Source: HGM04593 sp045646965 (GTDB lineage: Bacteria; Bacteroidota; Bacteroidia; Bacteroidales; Bacteroidaceae). Taken from it: DNA of 64,000 nucleotides. Made by a program: the position numbers and the translations under genes. Below, piece by piece: positions 8,880 through 18,323 of this stretch. Each line of letters starts with the position of its first letter. The first letter of the stretch is position 1. The notes below the pieces were generated by a model. It was given only the letters and a program-made list of their open reading frames with translations, was not told the DNA's origin and did not search any database. Where the stretch lies: NCBI GenBank assembly GCA_045646965.1, contig JAZRLR010000012.1, positions 8,174 to 72,173 on the forward strand. The letters are read 5' to 3'.

Positions 8880-10271
8880 TTACCAGCCTCCGCCGAGTGC
8901 GTTGTATAACTGCACCAGATATTTGAGGGCTGCTCCCTGCGCCTGCACCAGGTAATCCTGATATTCGAGCAGGGTGCGCTGTGCGTCGAGCACGTCGCTG
9001 AACTCTGTGAGCCCCTGTTTGTAGAGCTGCAGGGATAGTTCCAACGTCTCGTTGCTTTTGTTTACCGCTTCTTTGACGGCTGTAATCTGCATCAGGGTGT
9101 TTTTATATTCGCTTATAGCCGTTTCCACCTCCTGCATTGCGGTGAGCACATTATTATTAAAAGCTGTTATGCTCTGCTCGAGCACGGCGCGTGCCTCTCT
9201 TGTGGCATTTACATCTGCTCCGCCGTTGAAGATATTCCATTTTATGGTGGGGGCAATCTCCCAGGTGAGGCTGCGTGAGTGGAGCAGTTCTTTGGGCTTC
9301 TCGGCCGAATATCCTATGGAGCCGGTGAGATAGAATTCGGGCAACCAGTCGCGTTTGCTTGCGCCGAGCATTGCGGCGTATGCCTCAATCTCTCTTTCGG
9401 CTTTTCTTATGTCGGGGCGACGGCGCAGCAGCGTGGCAGGCACGCCCAGAGCAAGCGGTTCTATGTAAGAGGGTAGTGCGGTGGAGTCGGCTGCCCAGCC
9501 ATATAGCTCGCTCGGGTAGCGTCCGAGCAGCACGGCAAGAGCGTTGCGGTAGCTATCTATGGTGCTCTGCATCGCAGGAATCTGTGCGAGGGTGTTGTAG
9601 TAGACCGATTGCGACTGTGCCACGTCGAGCTTCGATGCGAGGCCGCTGTTGTAGCGCGCCGTCACAATGTTCATAATCTCCTTTTGCGATGCCACGTTGC
9701 TGCGCAGCACCATAAGGCGCACCGTGCTCTCGCGCAACGAGAAGTAGTTTGTGGCTACGTTGGCACACAGGGCGACCATAACAGCGCGAAACTCCTCCTC
9801 GGTAGCCTGAAAGAGTCTCTTCTGTGCTTTCGACCGCTCATATATGCTGCCAAAGATATCTATCTGCCAGCTCATAGAGACGGCTCCGCTGTAGTAGCCC
9901 GCAACGCTTTGTGTGAAGAAACTCTCGGCGGTGTTTCCGCTGCTCTGGGCGCGTTGCCACCCAAGGGCGAGGTCTACGGTGGGCATCAGCTTGCTTTGCG
10001 CCTGTCGCCACACGGCCTTTGCCCGCTTCATATTCTCTATGGCCGACAGCACCGAGCAGTTGTGCATAACTGCGGTGTTTATAAGGGAATCGAGGGTGCT
10101 GTCGTTGAAATTGCGCCACCAAAGGTCGTCGTTCGGTACACTTTGCAGGGGCGACTCATAGCCGTTCCACTCCTCGGGCAGAGGGGTAAAGAGATATTCC
10201 CCGCTCTTCTGTGCGCGTGAAACAGCGCAACCGAGCGGCAGAATAAGTAAGATAGTCAAGAACTTTCTCAT
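8880..10271 (-). CDS. Outer-membrane efflux factor, TolC/OprM (NodT) family
   Basis: 463 residues with an N-terminal signal; C15 in P-L-G-C may be lipidated, though the lipobox is imperfect. Two OEP repeats are visible, with the W-W-x-x-F-N-D and L-x-x-L-I start, the R-R-P-D-I-R-K-A-E-R-E motif and the closing G-L-T-E-F-S-D-V-L-D-A-Q-R-T-L segment, all diagnostic of the NodT-type channel. First gene of the tripartite efflux operon. The 86-base gap to the upstream GH92 stop contains only an imperfect AT-rich hairpin, so the operon may have its own weak promoter or be read through from the glycosidase genes. Confidence 0.93.
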   Translation of the reverse strand: MRKFLTILLILPLGCAVSRAQKSGEYLFTPLPEEWNGYESPLQSVPNDDLWWRNFNDSTLDSLINTAVMHNCSVLSAIENMKRAKAVWRQAQSKLMPTVDLALGWQRAQSSGNTAESFFTQSVAGYYSGAVSMSWQIDIFGSIYERSKAQKRLFQATEEEFRAVMVALCANVATNYFSLRESTVRLMVLRSNVASQKEIMNIVTARYNSGLASKLDVAQSQSVYYNTLAQIPAMQSTIDSYRNALAVLLGRYPSELYGWAADSTALPSYIEPLALGVPATLLRRRPDIRKAEREIEAYAAMLGASKRDWLPEFYLTGSIGYSAEKPKELLHSRSLTWEIAPTIKWNIFNGGADVNATREARAVLEQSITAFNNNVLTAMQEVETAISEYKNTLMQITAVKEAVNKSNETLELSLQLYKQGLTEFSDVLDAQRTLLEYQDYLVQAQGAALKYLVQLYNALGGGW

Positions 10272-10357
10272 AAGAATCCTTTCCGTTAAGCAGAATATTA
10301 AACACTGCTGTAACGGGTAAGGTTCTATAGATGAGAATCTAAAAAAAGATTATTCTT

Positions 10358-12550
10358 TCATCGGAACAGGAGGTCGGCTTCGTACCACAGGGCAGGGGTG
10401 TCGCTCATTTCTATGGTGAGCGTGCCGCCTGCGGCTATATCCCTGTGCTCTATGTAGGGCAGGGCGTGCTCTTTCCCGTTGAGCTTCACGCTCTTTATGT
10501 AGATATTTCTCTCGCTGTTATTCAGGCATTTGATGGTAAATGTGCCGCCCTGTACGGTGAGTTCGGCCTCATCTATAATGGGAGAACCCAGCCAGTAGCG
10601 TGCGCCTGCGGGCTCCACCTGATAGAGGCCGATGGCCGACATAATGTACCACGCCGACATCTGCCCCATATCCTCGTTGCCCGACAAGCCGTCGGGCTTG
10701 TCGCTGTAGAGCTTTTGCAGCACCTCGCGCACCAAGCGTGCGCATTTGTGGGGCTCGCCAAGCATCGTGTACAGGTAGATGGTGTGGTGCGAGGGCTCGT
10801 TGCCGTGGGCATATTGTCCTATCATTCCCGAGATATCGGGCGAGGCATCGCCCTCTATTTCAGTCGATGCGGTGAACAGCCTGTCGAGCAGTGCCGCGGC
10901 GTTGCTTCTTCCTCCCATAAGAGCTGCAAGCCCCGCAATATCGTGGGGTACAAGCCAGGTGTACTGCCAGGCGTTGCCCTCGCAGTAGTCGTCGGCGCGG
11001 TGTGCAGAGTGGTAGGGGTTGAAGGGCTCGCGGAAAACTCCCGTGCTGTCTACGCCGCGTATGAAACCGCTTGCCTTGTCGTAGAGACGTCTGTAGGAGT
11101 GGCTCTTGCGGGTGAAATAGTCAAACTCTTCGTTCTGTCCCACGGCGCGTGCCGCCTGTGCCGCAGCTGCGTCGGCTATGGCATACTCGAGCTCGTATGC
11201 GACAGATTCTGTTTTGAGGTCGCAGGGTATATAGCCGTGGCGGTCGCGCAGTTCCTTGCCGCGTTCAGGCTTTGTGGCGCTTTTTTTTATGGCGGCAAAG
11301 GCAGCCTCTTTGTCTATTCCGGGTATATCCTTTACTATGGCATCGGCCACGACGGGTATGCCGGGGTCTCCCACCATACAATTGGTTTCGTTGCCCCATA
11401 GATGCCACACGGGCAGGTTGCCCTGCTTGTCGCAGATATCCACCATAGAGGCCACAAACTCTGCGGCTTTCTGTGGGTGCACTATGGTCATAAGCGGTTG
11501 CTTGGCGCGGTAGGTGTCCCATAGCGAGAAGCAGGTGTAGCGCGGGGTGGGGCTGTTGTAAATCTCGCCGTCGGCTCCGCGGTAGTCGCCGTTTACATCG
11601 CTGAAGAGCACTGGGGCGGTCATTGCGTGGTAGGCGGCCGTGTAGAATATTTTTTTCAGGGTGTCGTTGTCGCTCTTTATCCTTATGCGGGAAAGCTCAT
11701 TCTCCCACAGCTCTTCTGCTGCGCTCTTCACCTCCTCAAAATTCCAGTGGGGCAGTTCCTGTGCCATAGCTGCTTTGGCGCCTTCGATGCTCACGGGCGA
11801 GACGGCCACTTTCATAAGTATCTCTTCGCCCTCGCGTGTGAAGAACGATGCGCGTGTGTATAGCTCGCCTTTCACCTTTTCGATGCTCTCGAAAGGTTTT
11901 TGGAACTCTGCCACGAAGTATATCTTTTGTCGTGCAGCCCATCCGCGGGAGTAGCGGTAGCCCACGATGCGGTTATTGCCCTCTGCAGCGGTGTATGCCT
12001 CGGTGGTTCTGTCCCAGCAGCCGCCGTTCTCGAGGTCAATTACTATGGCTGCGTCGTCGGCCTGTGGGAAGGTGTAGCGGTGCATACCCACACGCGCCGT
12101 TGCGGTGAGCTCGGCTGTTATGCCGTAGCGTGTAAGAGGCACGGCGTAGTATCCGGGTGTCGCAATCTCTTTGCTGCGGTCGGCAGGTGACCACAGGCCG
12201 CTCTCGGGGTTCTCTATGTTTCCGCGGGTGTATGTAACCTCGCCCGTCACGGGCATAACTGTTATGTCGAAAAGGTCGCCTATGCCTGTTCCGCTCAAAT
12301 GGGTGTGCGAGAAGCCTATGACGCTGTTCTCGTCGCTGTGGTAGCCCGAGCACAGGTCCCACACCTGGCTCACAGCGGTGGAGCCGAGCTGCACCATACC
12401 GAAGGGTACGCTCGCACCCACGAAGACGTGCCCGTGCCCTCCACTGCCTATAAGCGGGTTTATGTGGCGGGTTACTCTTTCTCGTTGTGTGGCGTGCGGG
12501 GTGCAGGCCGCTGTCAGCAGCAGGGCCGCGAGTATGTGCAGTAGTCTCAT
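10358..12550 (-). CDS. GH92 family alpha-mannosidase, lipoprotein
   Basis: 730 residues. A lipoprotein signal ends at L-T-A-A-C (Cys16). The GH92 start N-P-L-I-G-S-G-G-H-G-H and the P-F-G-M-V-Q-L-G-S motif follow. Further hallmarks are F-S-L-W-D-T-Y-R, the E-G-N-A-W-Q-Y-T-W loop with a candidate general acid, and G-N-E-D-M-G-Q-M-S-A-W near the C-terminus. GH92 enzymes are calcium-dependent inverting exo-alpha-mannosidases acting on N-glycans or yeast mannan; linkage cannot be read here. The start overlaps the stop of the upstream GH92 by four bases, so the two are translationally coupled. Confidence 0.92.
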   Translation of the reverse strand: MRLLHILAALLLTAACTPHATQRERVTRHINPLIGSGGHGHVFVGASVPFGMVQLGSTAVSQVWDLCSGYHSDENSVIGFSHTHLSGTGIGDLFDITVMPVTGEVTYTRGNIENPESGLWSPADRSKEIATPGYYAVPLTRYGITAELTATARVGMHRYTFPQADDAAIVIDLENGGCWDRTTEAYTAAEGNNRIVGYRYSRGWAARQKIYFVAEFQKPFESIEKVKGELYTRASFFTREGEEILMKVAVSPVSIEGAKAAMAQELPHWNFEEVKSAAEELWENELSRIRIKSDNDTLKKIFYTAAYHAMTAPVLFSDVNGDYRGADGEIYNSPTPRYTCFSLWDTYRAKQPLMTIVHPQKAAEFVASMVDICDKQGNLPVWHLWGNETNCMVGDPGIPVVADAIVKDIPGIDKEAAFAAIKKSATKPERGKELRDRHGYIPCDLKTESVAYELEYAIADAAAAQAARAVGQNEEFDYFTRKSHSYRRLYDKASGFIRGVDSTGVFREPFNPYHSAHRADDYCEGNAWQYTWLVPHDIAGLAALMGGRSNAAALLDRLFTASTEIEGDASPDISGMIGQYAHGNEPSHHTIYLYTMLGEPHKCARLVREVLQKLYSDKPDGLSGNEDMGQMSAWYIMSAIGLYQVEPAGARYWLGSPIIDEAELTVQGGTFTIKCLNNSERNIYIKSVKLNGKEHALPYIEHRDIAAGGTLTIEMSDTPALWYEADLLFR

Positions 12551-14793
12551 CGGGGGGCTTTCTTTAGCGTGAAGTTAATGTGGCAATCCTGCGCAAGGGT
12601 ATTGTGCTCTATGCGATAGCCGTTGTGTCTCTTGCCGTTGCAGTGTATGCTCTCTATGTAGTGTGCATCGCTGTCGGGGCGTGTGCACTCTATGGTTACG
12701 GTTCCTGTGGGTGTCGATATGGTTATCTTGTCAAAGGCGGGGGTGGTGAGGGTGTAGTAGGGCTCTCCGGGGCAGTCGGGGTAGAGCCCCATCATAGAGA
12801 ATACCGCCCACGCCGACATTGTGCCGGTGTCGTCATTGCCTGGTATTCCGTCGGGGCTGTTTTTGTAGTGCTTTTCGAGTAGCTCCCTGACAATCTTTTG
12901 TGTGCGCCACTCCTCGCCCTTGAATCGGCTGAAGAGGTAGGGGTATATGATATCGGGCTCGTTCGTGGGGTCGTAGTAGTAGTTGTCGAATACCTTTTGC
13001 AGGCTCTTTACATACCCTTTTGCTCCGCCCATAAGTTTTGTGAGTCCTTTTATGTCGTGAACGGCGGCAAACGTGTAGTTCCACGCCGAGCCCTCGTGGA
13101 AGCCGGGCACGTTCTCGAAGTGCTTGCCTGTCTCGGGGTTGAACGAGCCTATGAAATCTCCCTCGTGTGTGAGGGGGCGCAGCGTGCCGTGCTCTCGGCA
13201 GAAGTATCTTCGGTAGCTCTGCGAGCGGCGCAGAAACTCCTTGGCGCGTGCCTTGTCGCCCAGCGAGTCGGCAAGCTGTGCTATGGCATAGTCGGCCGAG
13301 CAGTACTCGAGGGCGTGAGACACGGAGTTGTCACCCGATAGGTCGTTCGAGAAATATCCGAGCGGTATGAAACCTCTCTCGGTGTAGGGGATTATATCGG
13401 GGCGCAGGGGGTTCTCCTCTCCCTTTGTGGTGGCCGATTTAAGCATCGCCTCGTAGGCTGTCTCTATGTCGAAGTTGCGCAGCCCTTTTATCCAGCTGTC
13501 GGCAAGTACTATGGCGGCGGGGTCGCCCTCCATAGTGTAGGTCTCGCGCGAGAAGAGCTCCCAGCGTGGCAGCCACCCGCTCTCCTTGTACATTCCCACA
13601 ATGGAACGCAGCATATCGGTCTGTCGCTCGGGGTAGACAAGCGTGAGCAGCTGATGCAGGTTGCGGTAGGTGTCCCACAGCGAGAATACCGAGTATCGGG
13701 TGTGCGGGCTCTTGCCTGTCGCCCCGCTCTCCATACAAGGATATTCGCCGTTTACATCGCTTATTATGCAGGGGTGTATGAGCGCGTGGTAAAGTGCTGT
13801 GTAAAAAACTTTTTTCTGCTCGTCGCTGCCGCCCTCCACTTTTATGCGGCCGAGCGTGCCGTTCCACTCTTCCGCAGCCTCTTGTCGCAGGGTGTCGAAG
13901 CTCTTGTCGCTTTGCTCGCTGTCGAGGTTCTTGCGTGCATTCTCTGTAGAGACGAACGAAACGCCCACTCTCACGGTTATCTCTTCTCCCGCGGCGAGGT
14001 CGTCGTAGCAGAATCGGTAACCTATGTTATCGCCGGCAATTTCGCGGTTGTAATTCTCGTAGAGCTTATATGTGCCGTCGTCGGTACACCACTGCGCCTC
14101 AATGCCCGTCATAAGGGGCTGGAACTTCCACGCTCCGCCCGACGTGGGCTTGTGCGAGACGCGCATCACAAAGTAAATGGGAAAGACCGCCTGCGTGGTG
14201 TAGCAGAAGGTGCCCAGCAGCTTGAAGCCCTCAATCTCGGTGTCGCTCACCTTGCGCACCATAGCTCCGCACTCGTTTGTGAGGCCGTCGCCCAGGTTGA
14301 GTATTATATTTCCTTTGCCGCCGGGGAAGGTGTAACGTTCGCACGAGGTGCGTGCCGTGGCTGTGACCTCGGTGAGTATGCCATATTTCGTGAGGCGGTT
14401 GGTGTAGTATCCCGGTGAGGCTTTCTCTTTGTCGTATTCAGAGCCGTAGTTGAAAAGGTTCACATCTATCTCCCCTGCTGTGGGCATCACAAGCAACGAC
14501 GAGGCTTCGGGGCAGCCCACTCCGCTCAACGCAACGTGTGCATAGCCCGTGAAATATCTGTTATTCATCTCGTAGGGGGTGGAGAGCCAACGGCTGTCCT
14601 TGTCGTATGCGTTGAGGTCGGAGCCCGTCACGTTGAACGGTGTTACGCTCATCATTCCGTTGGGTGTGACGGCGCCGGGGTGTGTGGCTCCGTAGTTTGT
14701 GGTGCCTATGAAGGGGTTCACCAACTCCACGGGCTCCTGTGCGGCTGCAAAGGCTGCCGCAGCAAATAGCACGGCTGTGAAAATTTTTCTCAT
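12547..14793 (-). CDS. GH92 family alpha-mannosidase, secreted
   Basis: 748 residues with a Sec signal (A-A-A-A-F-A-A-A-Q, cleavage near residue 19) and no lipobox cysteine, so probably periplasmic, unlike its neighbour. GH92 motifs: N-P-F-I-G-T-T-N-Y-G-A-T-H-P-G at the start, F-S-L-W-D-T-Y-R, E-G-S-A-W-N-Y-T-F, and G-N-D-D-T-G-T-M-S-A-W. The two GH92 proteins differ in the last motif (D-D-T-G-T versus E-D-M-G-Q), which suggests different linkage or substrate position. It lies 6 bases downstream of the ROK gene and overlaps the next GH92. Confidence 0.92.
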   Translation of the reverse strand: MRKIFTAVLFAAAAFAAAQEPVELVNPFIGTTNYGATHPGAVTPNGMMSVTPFNVTGSDLNAYDKDSRWLSTPYEMNNRYFTGYAHVALSGVGCPEASSLLVMPTAGEIDVNLFNYGSEYDKEKASPGYYTNRLTKYGILTEVTATARTSCERYTFPGGKGNIILNLGDGLTNECGAMVRKVSDTEIEGFKLLGTFCYTTQAVFPIYFVMRVSHKPTSGGAWKFQPLMTGIEAQWCTDDGTYKLYENYNREIAGDNIGYRFCYDDLAAGEEITVRVGVSFVSTENARKNLDSEQSDKSFDTLRQEAAEEWNGTLGRIKVEGGSDEQKKVFYTALYHALIHPCIISDVNGEYPCMESGATGKSPHTRYSVFSLWDTYRNLHQLLTLVYPERQTDMLRSIVGMYKESGWLPRWELFSRETYTMEGDPAAIVLADSWIKGLRNFDIETAYEAMLKSATTKGEENPLRPDIIPYTERGFIPLGYFSNDLSGDNSVSHALEYCSADYAIAQLADSLGDKARAKEFLRRSQSYRRYFCREHGTLRPLTHEGDFIGSFNPETGKHFENVPGFHEGSAWNYTFAAVHDIKGLTKLMGGAKGYVKSLQKVFDNYYYDPTNEPDIIYPYLFSRFKGEEWRTQKIVRELLEKHYKNSPDGIPGNDDTGTMSAWAVFSMMGLYPDCPGEPYYTLTTPAFDKITISTPTGTVTIECTRPDSDAHYIESIHCNGKRHNGYRIEHNTLAQDCHINFTLKKAPR

Positions 14794-14799
14794 AAAAGG

Positions 14800-15900
14800 T
14801 TATCTCTTGTCGAGCTCGCTTATGGCAAAGGTGTATGCTCCCAGTGACACGGCTTTGCTTGCGCCCATCTGTGATATGGTAACGCCTACGCGCTTTTTGC
14901 TGTCGTAATCGACGTAACGCTCTTCGCCGTAGACTTTTATCTTCTTCACCTCGCCCTTGGCAAACTGCTTGAACTCCTCGGGGTTGTCGAGGTTGTACAC
15001 GCTCATCTGCACGAGGCTCACCTGCTCCCCGTCGAGGGTGTGCAAGGTGGCGCGCATACTCTCGAGCAGTGACGGCATTATCCAATGCGCCGCAGCCGAC
15101 AGGCCTCCGCCAATTGCCACAATTCCGTCTATAAGCGTAACAGCCGTGGCCATAGCCTCGCCCGCCACTCTGCCGAGCGTTTTAAAAGCCTCCTGCGCTG
15201 CGGCTTTGTCGCCGTGGCGTGTGCCATCGGCTATTTCGCAGATATCTTTGGGCGAGAGGCTGTGGCATCTGTCGCCGCTCTTCTCGCCATATATGCGTTG
15301 CACTGCTCTTATGGCAACTCCTTCTTCCACAATTACATCGGGCATATCCCTGTGTCGCAGGCAGAAGGTCTCGACGCACGAGTTGTCGCCTCTGTTGAGC
15401 TTGCCGTCTATTACCACACCCACGCCGAATCCCGTGCCTATGGTGTAGCCAATGAGGTTCTTGTACTGCTTGTTTGAGCCCTCTTCGCGCAGCATTCTGT
15501 TAATTCGTGGCAGCGTGCCGCATAGAGCCTCACCGTAGGCAAAGAGGTCGCCGTCGTTATTTATGAAGACGGGAACGCCGAACTTGCCCTCGAGGAAAGT
15601 TCCCAGAGCAACTCCCTCGCGGAACGAGGGGAAGTTGGGCAGGTAGCCCCCGATGATTCCGTTAGGGTAGTCGGCAGGGCCGGGGAAGGCGAAGCTTATG
15701 GCAACGGGCTTCTCGTCGAGCCTGTCGAAAATAGTTTGAAAGCCCTTTACCATATTTTGCAGGCAGAGGTCGAGGTTGTGCGCCTCGGAGGGTATCGTCA
15801 CGGGTTCTGTAATGAACTCCCCTGCACGCATCGCACCGAAAACAAAGTTGGTGCCTCCTGCGTCGAGGGTAACGACTGTGCGGTTATCGTTTTTGTACAT
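14800..15900 (-). CDS. ROK-family protein, probable sugar kinase
   Basis: 366 residues with an ASKHA fold. The ATP phosphate-loop is D-A-G-G-T-N near residue 13, the sugar-binding region is I-N-N-D-G-D-L-F-A-Y-G-E (catalytic Asp expected here), then the G-T-G-F-G-V-G-V strand and the adenosine motif A-I-G-G-G-L-S. The CxCGxxGCxE zinc motif of classical ROK kinases is missing; the equivalent stretch reads S-C-V-E-T-F-C-L-R-H-R-D-M. No N-terminal HTH is present, so it is a kinase type rather than a repressor. Between GH5 and GH92 genes it probably phosphorylates mannose or another released sugar. Four bases separate it from GH5. Confidence 0.82.
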   Translation of the reverse strand: MYKNDNRTVVTLDAGGTNFVFGAMRAGEFITEPVTIPSEAHNLDLCLQNMVKGFQTIFDRLDEKPVAISFAFPGPADYPNGIIGGYLPNFPSFREGVALGTFLEGKFGVPVFINNDGDLFAYGEALCGTLPRINRMLREEGSNKQYKNLIGYTIGTGFGVGVVIDGKLNRGDNSCVETFCLRHRDMPDVIVEEGVAIRAVQRIYGEKSGDRCHSLSPKDICEIADGTRHGDKAAAQEAFKTLGRVAGEAMATAVTLIDGIVAIGGGLSAAAHWIMPSLLESMRATLHTLDGEQVSLVQMSVYNLDNPEEFKQFAKGEVKKIKVYGEERYVDYDSKKRVGVTISQMGASKAVSLGAYTFAISELDKR

Positions 15901-15903
15901 AAA

Positions 15904-17199
15904 TTATCTGTTGTGGTAGGTTATTATCTTTACGTAATGTGTTATAATTTCAACGGTTGTGGAATCGCAGTCGAATACCGAGTACCATCCCTGCGGCTCG
16001 TGGGGCGGGTCGCACAGAAAGTCGTCGCCTGGCTGCCACACCTCGTCGGCGGGGCGTCCGCTGCCGCCCCAGCCCCAGAAGTTACATCCCGCTATGGGGG
16101 CTCCCTCTTTGACACTCTCGGCCACCGCGTCAAATATCAGGCGGTAGAATGTGTCGCGGCTGTCGGTGGGTATCCCGATGCCCGATTTATTGCCCTGTCG
16201 CGGGTAGCCGAACTCCTCTATTACCACGGGCTTGTTCAGCTTGCGGGCAAGCTCAATGTGCTCTTCTATGTATTTTTTACTCTTCTCACAGGCATTGCCT
16301 ATGGTGCTGTCGGGGTTCTCGCGCGAAGCCCAGCCCCAGTTGGCAGGCCAGATGTGTATTGTCAGGTAGTCGATGTTTGCGTCTCCGTGTATGCGCTCAC
16401 ACAGCTCCTTGTCGCCGCTGCATCCTATGTAGCCCTCGCTGCCTGTCGATACAAGGTGGTTCGGGTCTATGCTTTTTATTATGGCGGCAGCCTCGGCTAT
16501 CCAGCCGGCAAACTCCTCCTTGCACTCCTTGTCAAAGGGGCGCGGCTCGTTGCACAACTGCCACGACATAATTGCAGGCTCGTCTTTGTAGCAGCGTCCC
16601 GTGATGCTGTTCTTGCGCGAAACGACTTTGCGTATGAAATCGAAATAGGCGGTCTGTGCCTCGCGACATTTTGAGAATTGCGCTGCATACTTCACATACC
16701 TGTCGTATCCTCCCTCTATATTTGCATTGGGCGAGTCACCATATCCGCACTCCTTGAGGTAAAAGCCGTATCCGCCGCTCCAGTCCCACGCATTGTTCAG
16801 GTATATAACCGCTTCCATACCTCTTTTCTCGAGCTCGGCAATGGCGTAGTCGAGTCCCTGCAGTATGGTGTCGTTGAGGAGCCCCGGTGCGGGCTGCAGG
16901 TAGGGCTTGGCGTGGTTGGCGAGTGAACTGCCGGCGTCGGGGCCTGCCAGGATTCTCAAATTTGTGACGCCCATCGCCGCAAGAGCGTCAAGCTCGCTGC
17001 AGAAACGCTCTCTGTCGCCGCCCTCTCCCTTCGATGCAAGTATGCTTGCATACCACATATTTGTGCCTATGAACGAGTGCTTTTTACCGTTTTTTACAAG
17101 TTGCGTGCCTTCGGTGGTCACAATTTTACAAGTATCGCCCATTCCGCAGGCGGTGAGGAGTGTTGCGGCTATTACGGCGGCGAGTGCGAGGTTTCTCAT
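15904..17199 (-). CDS. GH5-family glycosidase, probably mannan-active, lipoprotein
   Basis: 431 residues. A lipoprotein signal ends L-L-T-A-C (Cys18). The (beta/alpha)8 catalytic domain shows the acid/base Glu in S-W-Q-L-C-N-E-P-R and the nucleophile Glu in V-V-I-E-E-F-G-Y. The H-I-W-P-x-N-W-G-W and S-x-G-S-E-G-Y motifs resemble subfamily GH5_7, whose members are endo-beta-mannanases or beta-mannosidases. It is the first gene of the GH5-ROK-GH92-GH92 cluster, behind a minus-strand promoter at 17225-17232. The mix of beta- and alpha-mannosidase types suggests N-glycan cores or mixed mannosides as substrate; this is inference. Confidence 0.85.
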   Translation of the reverse strand: MRNLALAAVIAATLLTACGMGDTCKIVTTEGTQLVKNGKKHSFIGTNMWYASILASKGEGGDRERFCSELDALAAMGVTNLRILAGPDAGSSLANHAKPYLQPAPGLLNDTILQGLDYAIAELEKRGMEAVIYLNNAWDWSGGYGFYLKECGYGDSPNANIEGGYDRYVKYAAQFSKCREAQTAYFDFIRKVVSRKNSITGRCYKDEPAIMSWQLCNEPRPFDKECKEEFAGWIAEAAAIIKSIDPNHLVSTGSEGYIGCSGDKELCERIHGDANIDYLTIHIWPANWGWASRENPDSTIGNACEKSKKYIEEHIELARKLNKPVVIEEFGYPRQGNKSGIGIPTDSRDTFYRLIFDAVAESVKEGAPIAGCNFWGWGGSGRPADEVWQPGDDFLCDPPHEPQGWYSVFDCDSTTVEIITHYVKIITYHNR

Positions 17200-17224
17200 A
17201 TATCTGTTTTTTTCAGTTGTTTTG

Positions 17225-17232
17225 CGAAGATA
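17225..17232 (-). promoter_or_regulatory. -7 box TATCTTCG for the mannoside cluster
   Basis: Read on the minus strand, TATCTTCG lies 26 bases before the GH5 start. It is the same -7 variant as at 1442, 51156 and 53258. No clear -33 TTTG is visible. Confidence 0.5.
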
Positions 17233-17324
17233 GCTATTTCCATAGAGAAAAGAACTTTTTGCACGCTTTTATTTTCGGTTTATTTATTAATAATGTGCTG
17301 TGGCGCATTTTTTGCGGTTTCTCC

Positions 17325-17354
17325 TTGGGTTTTATAGAACAATTTATATCTTTG
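17325..17354 (+). promoter_or_regulatory. Bacteroides-type promoter for the etf operon
   Basis: TATCTTTG at 17347-17354 is a full match to TAnnTTTG; TTG at 17325-17327 sits 19 bases upstream as -33 core. The 5' leader to the etfB start would be about 85 bases. The 248-base divergent gap 17200-17447 otherwise holds only the two promoters. Confidence 0.7.
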
Positions 17355-17447
17355 CACTATCAAACGCGCATTGTTTTTGTGCGCAAGCGCCCTTGTGTCC
17401 CTCCGCGGCATCGCAGGAGGGGTGGGGTTTTGTGGATTTATTTGATT

Positions 17448-18320
17448 ATGAGTTTGAATATTATAGTTTTGGCAAAGCAGGTGCCCGACACGCGTAATGC
17501 GGGCACTCAAGCTATGAACGCCGACGGCACAATAAACCGTGCTGCGCTGCCCGCAGTCTTCAACCCCGACGACCTTGCGGCGCTCGAGCAGGCGTTGCGT
17601 ATAAAGGAACGTATAGACGGCAGCCGCGTCACGGTGCTCACTATGGGCCCTACGAGAGCGGCCGAGCTTCTGCGCGAGGCTCTCTACCGTGGTGCCGACG
17701 ATGCCGTGCTCCTCTCCGACAGGGCCTTTGCGGGAGCCGACACCCTTGCTACCTCTTACGCTCTGGCGGCGGCAGTGCGCAAGAAAGGCTCTTACGATAT
17801 AATACTTTGTGGTCGTCAGGCAATAGATGGCGACACAGCCCAAGTGGGGCCGCAGGTTGCGCAGCAGCTTGCTCTTCCCCAGCTCACCTGCATGAAAGAG
17901 ATTCAAAGCATAGAGGAGGGCACCGTGGTTGCGGTGCGCGCTATAGAGAATGGTACCGAGGTGGTGAAAGCTCCTCTGCCTCTTCTGCTCACTGTAGACG
18001 GCTCACACTCTTCTTGTCGTCCGCGCAATGTTTATCGTATGCTGCGCTTCCATCGTGCCGCCACTCCGCAGGAACAGGCCGCCGAGGGGTTCCGTTACAC
18101 GGCACAGGCTGCTGCCGATGGGGCTCTCACAATAAAGGAGTGGAACCTCGAATATATAGGCGGCGATGCGTCGCAGTGTGGTCTTGCAGGCTCGCCCACC
18201 AAGGTGAAGGCTGTCGAGAGCATCTCCTTCAAGGCCAAAGAGAGTAAAAAATACACGGACGATGCGGAGCAGATTAAATCGCTCGTTGCCGAATTGTTGG
18301 ACAATCACACGATAGGTTAG
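17448..18320 (+). CDS. etfB: Electron transfer flavoprotein beta subunit
   Basis: 290 residues from the ATG at 17448; the frame stays open further upstream but that part overlaps the promoter. It starts N-I-I-V-L-A-K-Q-V-P-D-T, the standard EtfB opening. The AMP-binding segment is seen as Y-D-I-I-L-C-G-R-Q-A-I-D-G-D-T-A-Q-V-G-P, and the signature with V-R-A-I-E-N-G-T-E-V follows. With EtfA it carries electrons between acyl-CoA dehydrogenases and the quinone pool or a bifurcating complex. Three bases separate it from etfA. Confidence 0.93.
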   Translation: MSLNIIVLAKQVPDTRNAGTQAMNADGTINRAALPAVFNPDDLAALEQALRIKERIDGSRVTVLTMGPTRAAELLREALYRGADDAVLLSDRAFAGADTLATSYALAAAVRKKGSYDIILCGRQAIDGDTAQVGPQVAQQLALPQLTCMKEIQSIEEGTVVAVRAIENGTEVVKAPLPLLLTVDGSHSSCRPRNVYRMLRFHRAATPQEQAAEGFRYTAQAAADGALTIKEWNLEYIGGDASQCGLAGSPTKVKAVESISFKAKESKKYTDDAEQIKSLVAELLDNHTIG

Positions 18321-18323
18321 CCT

